From Pseudomonas bananamidigenes (GTDB lineage: Bacteria; Pseudomonadota; Gammaproteobacteria; Pseudomonadales; Pseudomonadaceae): a stretch of DNA of 64,000 nucleotides. The stretch is taken from the NCBI RefSeq assembly GCF_001679645.1, contig NZ_LRUN01000002.1:89934-153933 (forward strand), given 5' to 3'. Below the pieces are notes generated by a model. The model was not told where the DNA came from. It saw nothing but the letters and a program-made list of their open reading frames with translations, and did not search any database. Each line of letters opens with the position of its first letter. The stretch's first letter is position 1. This document shows positions 57,105 through 64,000 of the stretch, piece by piece. A program made the position numbers and the translations under genes.

Positions 57105-59024
57105 TCACTTCATTGACGTAGCGATGATCTCCATCAGCCCCTGCTGGTTGAAGGGTTTGGGCAGCCGTGGCAACTCGGCTGCGAAACCTTCGATGCGCTC
57201 GGCGTAACCGGTGGCGAGGATGATCGGCAGGTCCGGTTTGAGCAGCCTTACGGCATGCGCCAGCTGTGCGCCGCTCATGAGGGGCATGGCCATGTCTGTG
57301 ATCATCAGATCGATGACTTCCCCCTGATCGAACAGCTCCAGTGCCTGGGCGCCGGAGCTTGCACTGATGACCCGATGCCCCAGGTCTTCGAGTAACAGGC
57401 TGGTACTGGTCAGCACCAGCGCATCATCGTCCACCACAAGCACACTGAGCCTTGGCACCGACGCCATGGCTGCGCCCGGCTTCAGAGGTCTGGCAACAAC
57501 GCCATCGGCAGCGACCGGCAACCAGAGCTCGGCACAGGTTCCCTGCCCCTTCACGCTGTTGAGGATGAAACGGCCGCCCAACTGCTCGATGAAGCCATGC
57601 ACCATCGACAACCCCAGCCCCGTGCCCTTGCCCAGCCCCTTGGTGGTGAAAAACGGATCGGTTGCCGAAGCCAGGGTCGCGTTGTCCATGCCTTCGCCGG
57701 TATCGGTCACGCTCAGGCACACATAGCGTCCCGCCGCCAGGCTCGACTGACTTTGCTCCAGCACCACGCGCGGCTCGGCGCCGATGATTACGGCGCCCCC
57801 CTCGGGCATCGCATCTCGGGCATTGGTGGCCAGGTTGAGCACCGCCAGTTCCAGTTGGTTGGTGTCGGCCAGCACTGCTTCAAGATCGTCCGGGAACCGT
57901 GTTTCGATACGAATGCCCGGCCCCAGTGAACTGCGCAGCAGACCGGTGATGCCTTGCAACAGTGTGGGAATGTCCACGGCTTCGGTCTTGAGCTCTTGGC
58001 GCCGGGCAAAGGCCAGCATGCGTTGCGTCAGCGACACGCCGCGCAAGGCGCCCTGCGTGGCGTTTTCCAGCAGACGGCTGACTTTCGGATCGTCGCCCAC
58101 CCGTTTGCGCACGATCTCCAGGTTACCGAGGATCACCGTCAGCAGATTATTGAAGTCGTGGGCGATACCGCCGCTGAGTTGTCCGATGGCCTGCAGCTTC
58201 TGCGCCTGGAACAATGCCTCACGGGTCTGCTCCAGCGCCTGTTGCGCCTGGTGGGCTTCGGTCACGTCACGGGTGATCTTGGCAAAACCGAGCAGTGCGC
58301 CGGTTTCGCCGCGGATCGCATCGACCACCACATGGGCCAGAAACCGCGTTCCGTCCTTGCGCAAACGCCAGCTCTTGCTCTCGAAGCGGCCTTCGCGCAC
58401 CGCGGTTTCCAGGGAGCGCTGCGGCTCGCCTGCCTCCCGGTCCTCCGGGGTGTAGAACATCGAAAAATGCTTGCCGATGACTTCCTCCGGTGCGTAACCC
58501 TTGATCCGTTGCGCACCGGGATTCCAGTTGGTCACGCACCCTTCAGGGCTGAGCATGTAGATCGCATAGTCGCTGACGCCCTGAACCAGCAAACGAAACT
58601 GCTGTTCGCTTTGTTTGAGCGTTTCTTCGGCCATCTTGCGGTCGGTCAGGTCACGGGTGATCTTGGCGAACCCGAGCAATTGACCGTCCGGTCTGAAAAT
58701 CGGATCGATCACCACATGGCACCAGAAGTGCGTGCCGTCCTTGCGCACCCGCCAGCCCTCACCTTCGAACCGGCCTTCGCGGATTGCCGTGTCCAGCGCG
58801 CGTTGCGGCATGCCGGCGGCGCGGTCTTCATCGGTGTAGAACCGCGAAAAGTGCTCGCCGAGAATTTCGGTTTCTTCATAACCCTTGAAGCGTCTGGCCC
58901 CGGAGTTCCAGCTGGTGATGATGCCATCGGGGTCGATCATGTAGATCGCATAATCGACGACGGCATCGAGCAGCAGGCGAAAACGCATGTCTTCGATCGC
59001 AGCGGACTTCTTGTTCTCGCTCAT
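57105..59024 (-). CDS. Cytoplasmic tandem-PAS hybrid sensor histidine kinase
   Basis: 639-residue soluble kinase. Two PAS-PAC units (about residues 15-130 and 140-255) are clear internal duplicates, each with DYAIYM.(D/S)P(D/E)G, FY(T)(D/P)ED, (R/E)GRFE, W R(V/L)RKDGT and LLGFAKITRD. Then come HisKA with His in SGGIAHDFNNLLTVILGN, ATPase boxes (NLATNARDAM; GEGMDNATL; GLGKGTGLGLSMVHGF), and a C-terminal receiver with Asp in DLMITDMAMPL and Lys in RLPKPF. There are no membrane segments, so it senses an internal cue such as redox or light via PAS. ATG 59024 is chosen; the longer frame begins with TTG. Confidence 0.9.
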   Translation of the reverse strand: MSENKKSAAIEDMRFRLLLDAVVDYAIYMIDPDGIITSWNSGARRFKGYEETEILGEHFSRFYTDEDRAAGMPQRALDTAIREGRFEGEGWRVRKDGTHFWCHVVIDPIFRPDGQLLGFAKITRDLTDRKMAEETLKQSEQQFRLLVQGVSDYAIYMLSPEGCVTNWNPGAQRIKGYAPEEVIGKHFSMFYTPEDREAGEPQRSLETAVREGRFESKSWRLRKDGTRFLAHVVVDAIRGETGALLGFAKITRDVTEAHQAQQALEQTREALFQAQKLQAIGQLSGGIAHDFNNLLTVILGNLEIVRKRVGDDPKVSRLLENATQGALRGVSLTQRMLAFARRQELKTEAVDIPTLLQGITGLLRSSLGPGIRIETRFPDDLEAVLADTNQLELAVLNLATNARDAMPEGGAVIIGAEPRVVLEQSQSSLAAGRYVCLSVTDTGEGMDNATLASATDPFFTTKGLGKGTGLGLSMVHGFIEQLGGRFILNSVKGQGTCAELWLPVAADGVVARPLKPGAAMASVPRLSVLVVDDDALVLTSTSLLLEDLGHRVISASSGAQALELFDQGEVIDLMITDMAMPLMSGAQLAHAVRLLKPDLPIILATGYAERIEGFAAELPRLPKPFNQQGLMEIIATSMK

Positions 59025-59043
59025 CAGGCTTGGCTCAAAGCAG

Positions 59044-61353
59044 CTATTCAATAGCTGGAGTATGCGTCAAACCGTCGGATAGGACAGCAGCATCTGCATG
59101 ATCGAGCGCCCACCAGCGCGGCAGCAGCTGTTGGATGCGGCTTTCGGCAAAACGGTCGTCGATCAGCATGACCACACCACGATCCTGTTGCGTACGGATC
59201 ACCCGACCGGCGGCCTGTACGACTTTCTGCACACCGGGGAACAGATAGGTGTAGTCGTAGCCGGCACCGAAGATCGCCGCCATGCGCCGCTTCATCTGCT
59301 CGTTGACCGGGTTCAACTGCGCCAGGCCCAACGTGGCGATGAAGGCCCCGATCAGCCGGGCACCGGGCAAATCGATGCCTTCACCGAACGCACCGCCGAG
59401 CACCGCGAACCCGACGCCCTGGCTGTGCGCCGTGAACTGGTCGAGAAACGCCTGCCGCTGCCCCTCGGCCATGCCCCGCGACTGCTGCCAAAGGGTGATG
59501 TGCGGATGCCGTTCGGCCAGCAATTGCGCCACCTGTTGCAGGTAATCGAAGCTGCTGAAGAACGCCAGATAATTGCCCGGGCGCTCGCCGAACTGACGGG
59601 CGATCAGTTCGACGATCGGCTCCAGCGACGCCTGGCGGTGGGTGAAGCGGGTGGAGATCCGGCTGACGATCCGTACCTGCAACTGTTCGGCACTGAAGGG
59701 CGATTCGACGTCGATGCACACCGTGTCCGGCGGCGTGCCGAGCAGGTCGGCGTAATAGTGGCGCGGGCTGAGCGTCGCAGAAAACAGCACGCAACTGCGG
59801 GCCGCCGTCAGGCGCGGGCCGAGCAGCGCGGCAGGCACTACGTTGCGCAGGCACAGTTGCGACAGCGGGCGCTTGCGGTCGAGGTCGCGCTTATCGAGAT
59901 CGAAGAGGTAATGCGCATCGAACAACTCCGCGACCCGGCCGAATTGCAGCATCTCGAACCAGGCGTTCTGCAAGCCACTGTCGAGCCCTTGCGGGTGATC
60001 ATTGAGGTAGTCACCGATGCTTGCACTGCACGATGTAATGGCCTGCAGCAGTTTTTCCGGTGCCCTGTCGTAGGCCTGATACGGCGCCAGTTGCGCGTCA
60101 TTGAGGGCTTTCCACTCGCGGTTGACCCGTTGCAAGGGCTTTTTCAGGACGTCGGGCGCGGTTTTGCGCACGCTGTTGAAGATCCCCTGATCGAGGGTGG
60201 CGCTGTACATCTGCCGACCGCGTTCGACCAGGTTGTGCGCCTCGTCCACCAGCACGGCGACCTTCCATTGATTGAGCTGGGCCAGGCCGAACAGCAATGC
60301 GCTGAAATCGAAGTAGTAGTTGTAGTCAGCGACCACCACATCGGCCCAGCGGGCCATTTCCTGGCTCAGGTAATACGGGCAGACCGAGTGTTGCGCGGCG
60401 ACTTCTCGCAGCGCCGCCTGATCCATCAGTCGTAATCGACTGGCCGCCTCGCGTGCCGCCGGCAGGCGATCATAGAAGCCCTGTGCCAACGGGCAGGACT
60501 CGCCGTGACAGGCCTTGTCGGGATGCTCGCAGGCCTTGTCCCGGGCGACCATTTCCAGCACCCGCAGCGGCAGGGTTGCGCTGTGATCGAACAACACTTG
60601 CGCCGAATCCAGCGCCAGTTTGCGCCCCGGTGTCTTGGCGGTCAGGAAATACACCTTGTCCAGTTGCTGCGGCGCCAGGGCCTTGAGCATCGGAAACAGC
60701 GTGCCAAGGGTCTTGCCGATGCCGGTGGGTGCCTGGGCCATCAGGCAGCGTCCGGTGCTGACAGCCTTGAACACCGACTCGGCGAGATGACGCTGGCCGG
60801 GGCGAAAATCATCATGGGGAAAGCGCAGTTGTCGAGCCGCGTGATTGCGGGCCTCGCGGTGGGCCATTTCCTGTTCGGCCCACGCCAGGAACAAGCCGCA
60901 CTGTTGTTCGAAGAACTCGCGCAGCGCGTCGGCGCTGTGGGCTTCGACCAGACAGGTTTCCTTTTCGCTGACGATGTCGAAGTACACCAGCGCCAGATTG
61001 ATCTGTTCCAGTTCAAGCCTGCGACACATCAGCCAACCGTAGATCTTCGCCTGCGCCCAGTGCAGAGCGCGGTGATTGGCCGGTTGCTTGCTCAGGTCGC
61101 CGCGGTAGGTCTTGACTTCCTCCAGGCAGTTCTGCGCCGGGTCGTAGCCGTCCGCCCTGCCCTTGACCTTCAAGGTGCGAAACTCGCCCTCCAGCGCCAC
61201 TTCGCTCTGATAGGCGTCATTGCGCCGCGAGGCGACGGTACGATGACCGGCGATACCCTCCAGCGCGGTGGGTGACGGGGTGAAGCGCAAGTCGAGGTCG
61301 CCGCTCTTGGCGGTGAATTCGCACAGTGCCCGTACTGCGATGCTGTAGCTCAA
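59044..61353 (-). CDS. DinG/XPD-like ATP-dependent DNA helicase
   Basis: About 769 residues, superfamily 2 helicase of the XPD/DinG type. It has Walker A QAPTGIGKTLGTLFP, DEAH box VDEAHNL, four-cysteine iron-sulfur region (CEHPDKACHGESCPL, VCPYYL), and C-terminal motifs (VLFSATLSPRHYY; GGAFGEGIDLPGARL; QAAGRVIRTQQDRG). It unwinds DNA during repair. I propose TTG at 61353 (LSYSIAVRALCEFTAK), overlapping the upstream nuclease stop as TTGA, with GGAG upstream; ATG 61371 is an alternative. Coupled to the FAN1-type nuclease. Confidence 0.88.
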   Translation of the reverse strand: MSYSIAVRALCEFTAKSGDLDLRFTPSPTALEGIAGHRTVASRRNDAYQSEVALEGEFRTLKVKGRADGYDPAQNCLEEVKTYRGDLSKQPANHRALHWAQAKIYGWLMCRRLELEQINLALVYFDIVSEKETCLVEAHSADALREFFEQQCGLFLAWAEQEMAHREARNHAARQLRFPHDDFRPGQRHLAESVFKAVSTGRCLMAQAPTGIGKTLGTLFPMLKALAPQQLDKVYFLTAKTPGRKLALDSAQVLFDHSATLPLRVLEMVARDKACEHPDKACHGESCPLAQGFYDRLPAAREAASRLRLMDQAALREVAAQHSVCPYYLSQEMARWADVVVADYNYYFDFSALLFGLAQLNQWKVAVLVDEAHNLVERGRQMYSATLDQGIFNSVRKTAPDVLKKPLQRVNREWKALNDAQLAPYQAYDRAPEKLLQAITSCSASIGDYLNDHPQGLDSGLQNAWFEMLQFGRVAELFDAHYLFDLDKRDLDRKRPLSQLCLRNVVPAALLGPRLTAARSCVLFSATLSPRHYYADLLGTPPDTVCIDVESPFSAEQLQVRIVSRISTRFTHRQASLEPIVELIARQFGERPGNYLAFFSSFDYLQQVAQLLAERHPHITLWQQSRGMAEGQRQAFLDQFTAHSQGVGFAVLGGAFGEGIDLPGARLIGAFIATLGLAQLNPVNEQMKRRMAAIFGAGYDYTYLFPGVQKVVQAAGRVIRTQQDRGVVMLIDDRFAESRIQQLLPRWWALDHADAAVLSDGLTHTPAIE

Positions 61354-63002
61354 GCGCCCTGCTCCGCCCATTGCACGTAACACACCGCCACCGGCATCCG
61401 GTGCGTGTGGCAGAACTCCAGCCAGCGCAACTGGTTGTCCTGCAGGCGGTCACCGGGACCTTTGACTTCGATCATCCGGTAGGTCTTGTGCTGCGGCCAG
61501 AACTGGATCAGATCGGGCATGCCGGCGCGGTTGGCCTTGATGTCGAGCAACAGGCGATTGAACCAGTGTTTGAGGTGTTCGGCCGGCAGGCAGGTCAGTG
61601 CCTGCTCCAGCAGTGCCTCATTCAGTGCACCCCAGAACACGAACGGCGACTGAATGCCCCACTTGCCGGCAAACCGGCTGCGAATGGTGTCGGCGTAGCG
61701 CCCGTCGTCCAGCTCCGCCAGGCAGGCTGCGAACAGTTCGGCCCGCCGCCCGTGAAAGTCTTCATGAAGCAAATCAGCCGGTCCGCGCTGGAACGGGTTG
61801 AAAAACGCCCCCGGCAGCGGCGCGAAAATCGCCGGCCAGCACAACAGGCCGAACAGCGAATTGATCAGGCTGTTTTCCACGTAATGCACGGGGCCGGCGT
61901 CTTCATGCAGATGGGCCTGTACGTGATACTCGACGGACAACGCCGGGTCGAGCCGAGGCAGATGCAGGTCAAGGCGTTCGACAGGTCCTGGCGCCAAACG
62001 CTTGAGCGGCGGGCCACCCAGTTTTCGTCGCAGGCGTGGCAGCACCCGTTGCAGGCCCTGCTGTTCGGCGGCGCTTTGCGGTGCCTGTTCGGCCTGCGTA
62101 CCCAGTTCCAGCGCCAGGGCATATTCGCCGCAACGCTCCAGTACACGAATCATCCGCAACCGCGCACCGGGATAGGCGCAGTCACGATAGAGATTCAGGG
62201 CCAGCGCAAACGCTGCGATGCGCTCGCAATGCTGGCCGATCTGGAACAGCAACTTGCCGAGCCTGCGCTGCAGCCATGGATTGTCGAACTGCAGGGCAAT
62301 CAACTGCCCGGCAATCGGCTCGATGGCCTCACCCGCCTCGAAACGCTGCTGGCAATCGTGCAGGAACAGGCAGGCCTCGACGTCGGCACGGCTGCGCAGG
62401 CCTCTGGAGTCGGCGCTGAATTCGACTTTCTCGTAGGTGAAAATCCCGAGGTCGGCGAGGACGAATTCCGACCAGTCCTGATACAGGTTGCCGAAGAACA
62501 TCAGGCGAAACCGGTCGCACAGGTCCATCAGCGTCAGGCTGAACAGCCGATCAGCCATTGCCGGGCACCAGTCATGCCAGCTGCGTGGCTCGGGAAACTG
62601 CGCATGCAGCATCGGCAGCCAGTCGACCTTGCGGCCCTTCGGGTCTTCAATCACCGGGCCGAAGGCTTGCACGACTTCAGCCTTGAGCAGCAGATCGAAC
62701 AGCTCCGGCATCGACAACAGCGCCCGTTCATCCAGCCAGCCATGATCCAGCAACGGTTGCGCGGCTGACGCAATGTCGCCGATTTCCGGATAGTTGAGCT
62801 TGCCCGCACGAAAATGCACGCCCTTGCGCATCACCATCCGCACCAGCAACCCCTGGGATCCGCGAGGCAGTGACTTGAAGTCACGAATGAAGGCATGCTC
62901 CGTATCGCTCATCACGTCGACATAGCGAAGCTCAAGCCAGTCAAGCACTTGCCGGAAGTTGTTGAGGTAATAGAACGGATCGTCGAGGGGGCTGGAAGTC
63001 AC
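61350..63002 (-). CDS. FAN1-type VRR-NUC structure-specific nuclease
   Basis: About 550 residues. The C-terminal VRR-NUC catalytic domain is seen in AGMPDLIQFWPQHKTYRMIEVKGPGDRLQDNQLRWL, with the PD and EVK metal-binding residues intact. N-terminal features (PFYYLNNFRQVLDWLE; LPRGSQGLLVRMVMRKGVHFR; ELFDLLLKAEV) match bacterial FAN1, a nuclease for interstrand cross-links and branched DNA. The frame is open from 63122 (ATG) upstream. I propose GTG 63002 because similarity to the family begins at that point, but neither start has a strong ribosome site. Co-transcribed with the helicase. Confidence 0.85.
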   Translation of the reverse strand: MTSSPLDDPFYYLNNFRQVLDWLELRYVDVMSDTEHAFIRDFKSLPRGSQGLLVRMVMRKGVHFRAGKLNYPEIGDIASAAQPLLDHGWLDERALLSMPELFDLLLKAEVVQAFGPVIEDPKGRKVDWLPMLHAQFPEPRSWHDWCPAMADRLFSLTLMDLCDRFRLMFFGNLYQDWSEFVLADLGIFTYEKVEFSADSRGLRSRADVEACLFLHDCQQRFEAGEAIEPIAGQLIALQFDNPWLQRRLGKLLFQIGQHCERIAAFALALNLYRDCAYPGARLRMIRVLERCGEYALALELGTQAEQAPQSAAEQQGLQRVLPRLRRKLGGPPLKRLAPGPVERLDLHLPRLDPALSVEYHVQAHLHEDAGPVHYVENSLINSLFGLLCWPAIFAPLPGAFFNPFQRGPADLLHEDFHGRRAELFAACLAELDDGRYADTIRSRFAGKWGIQSPFVFWGALNEALLEQALTCLPAEHLKHWFNRLLLDIKANRAGMPDLIQFWPQHKTYRMIEVKGPGDRLQDNQLRWLEFCHTHRMPVAVCYVQWAEQGA

Positions 63003-63200
63003 GGTGATCGAGGGCCATGGCAAGCGAATACTGGTTATGCGTACAGATACCAGTTCTGCCCCGACGGGTGCAAACGGAAAAGGATCAGTGGCATCGTCGA
63101 TCCGTTTTTTTCGAAGGTCCATCGAACTTTTACGGACGATGCGGCACCAACCGCGTTAGAAGACCGACAGCGGTCGAATTTGAACGGAGGAATACCGGAT

Positions 63201-63425
63201 ATGAATTTCAGGACATTGGGTTTGTCAGTGACGACAGTGGCGCTGTTGGCGCTGGCCGGTTGCTCCACCCCCACCGTGGTGACCCTGCAGAACGGCACGC
63301 AGTACTTGACCAAGGACATGCCGAAAACCAAATCCGAAGACGGCTTCTATGAGTTCCGGGACATTTCCGGCACGAAGATCCGGGTCAAGGCCGATGACGT
63401 GGCGACGGTGCGCAAGGAAGATTGA
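63201..63425 (+). CDS. YgdI/YgdR-type small lipoprotein
   Basis: 74-residue lipoprotein with signal and lipobox (VALLALAGCSTP) followed by the SH3-like YgdI/YgdR domain (VTLQNGTQYLTKDMPKTKSE; GFYEFRDISGTKIRVKADDV). GGAGG precedes ATG 63201. Function unknown. Divergent from the FAN1 gene. Confidence 0.9.
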   Translation: MNFRTLGLSVTTVALLALAGCSTPTVVTLQNGTQYLTKDMPKTKSEDGFYEFRDISGTKIRVKADDVATVRKED

Positions 63426-63436
63426 CTGCGACAGCG

Positions 63437-63459
63437 GAGCTGCCCCTGCGGCAGCTCCC
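63437..63459. terminator. Stem-loop between convergent genes
   Basis: A perfect 9-bp stem GGAGCTGCC / GGCAGCTCC with loop CCTGC, located between the lipoprotein stop (63425) and the convergent gene's stop (63472). It has no T run but could serve both directions. Confidence 0.5.
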
Positions 63460-63471
63460 TGAACAGCGCGA

Positions 63472-63846
63472 TTATTGCGGCAGAGTCATGCCTGGGATGC
63501 TGTTGTCGCAACTGAAGTAATGCTCACCTCGACGGGCAAGTTCGGCTTGCAGTCGCTGGCAACGCTCCCGCTCCTGTTGGGTCATGCGATCGATGCTGAG
63601 GTTGCCGGTGGTTTCCGGCTGTTTGCCGTCACCCAGACGGATCGTCACGAAGGGCTGCTCCGGCTGGAGTTGAAAGCGGCTTTTCTCTTCGACCGGCTCG
63701 GTGTGCTCGGCAGGTGCCGGTTTGGGCAACTCATCGGAGTCGACACCGTAGCGGCTCAGAATCGAGCTGTGAGGCAGATCGGCCCAGGTGTTGGCCGACA
63801 GCAGCGCCAACCCGACGATACCGATATACCCCTTGAAACCTTTCAC
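63472..63846 (-). CDS. Hypothetical exported protein, 124 aa
   Basis: Small secreted protein with a signal peptide (GYIGIVGLALLSANTWA) and a polar, proline- and glutamate-rich mature part. It ends with two cysteines (GERCQRLQ-like RERCQRLQAELA; YFSCDNSIPG) that may form a disulfide. The start is GTG 63846, preceded by AGGAG nine bases upstream. The longer frame to 63990 lacks support. No family recognised. Confidence 0.7.
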   Translation of the reverse strand: MKGFKGYIGIVGLALLSANTWADLPHSSILSRYGVDSDELPKPAPAEHTEPVEEKSRFQLQPEQPFVTIRLGDGKQPETTGNLSIDRMTQQERERCQRLQAELARRGEHYFSCDNSIPGMTLPQ

Positions 63847-63989
63847 GTTTGAATCTCCTGTACTCAATGGCGGCTTGCCCTTGCATGACGAGTGCGCATG
63901 CGAAGGCTTTAGTCCGCGTTTCCTGTTGATGCAGGGGTTTGAGTCAGGTCGTGGCTTGCGGGTCACTTTCAAAACCGCGTTATCGTTCA

Positions 63990-64000
63990 TTCGCGAGCAG
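63990..64000. repeat. Possible truncated REP palindrome at right edge
   Basis: The last 11 bases, TTCGCGAGCAG, match the start of the second REP copy at 52258 except for the final base. This suggests another REP element continues past the window. Confidence 0.35.

Overview
The window is about 64 kb of a high-GC Gammaproteobacterium chromosome, almost certainly a Pseudomonas of the fluorescens group. The evidence is gene content (PQQ glucose dehydrogenase beside OprB, an OprD-family porin, CioAB-type oxidase, selenocysteine formate dehydrogenase with its own sel genes), strong GC-rich codon bias that leaves very long empty antisense frames, and a perfect inverted pair of 25-base Pseudomonas REP palindromes at 52190-52282. 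It reads as ordinary chromosome with a few accessory genes. I see no phage, transposase, CRISPR array or rRNA. One RNA gene is present, tRNA-Sec.

Region 1 (1-13.5 kb): a long minus-strand gene series encodes a DUF1329 protein, a DUF1302 outer-membrane protein, an MMPL/RND-type transporter and a YCF48-like propeller, then an amine dehydrogenase heavy-chain-like protein, MauE and MauD (cut by the left edge). A divergent AraC regulator faces it, followed by a class 3 aldehyde dehydrogenase and a PuuB-like FAD amine oxidase. I infer periplasmic amine oxidation coupled to an envelope transport system for a hydrophobic compound. The mix of mau biogenesis genes with DUF1302/DUF1329/MMPL/YCF48 is the most unusual arrangement in the window.

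Region 2 (13.5-21.5 kb): a beta-carbonic anhydrase, then a tripartite RND multidrug efflux operon flanked by two paralogous TetR regulators. A 20-bp palindrome lies in the divergent promoter. Region 3 (21.5-30 kb): stress and respiration genes, namely a formaldehyde-dehydrogenase-like enzyme, DUF72, a PoxB-like TPP enzyme, hemerythrin, a cupin, and a cyanide-insensitive-type bd oxidase with two small membrane proteins upstream.

Region 4 (30-41.3 kb): membrane glucose dehydrogenase, OprB, a CHASE4-like/PAS/GGDEF/EAL protein, a lipoprotein pair, an OmpR-type two-component system and an OprD-family porin. Region 5 (41.3-52.4 kb): a lone OLD-like ATPase/TOPRIM gene abuts the 3' end of tRNA-Sec. 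Next come a complete selenocysteine decoding set (selC, selB, selA) and the formate dehydrogenase operon (fdhE and the three fdo subunits), whose large subunit contains an in-frame UGA (Sec197) followed by a clear bSECIS hairpin.

Region 6 (52.4-64 kb): a PatB/MalY-type aminotransferase, SDR oxidoreductase, Yip1-like membrane protein, CPA1 antiporter, small coiled protein, tandem-PAS hybrid sensor kinase, a DinG/XPD-like helicase overlapping a FAN1-type nuclease, and two small envelope proteins. All genes look intact. Where the longest frame clearly overshot, I moved the start to one supported by a ribosome-binding site or signal peptide and say so in the entry.
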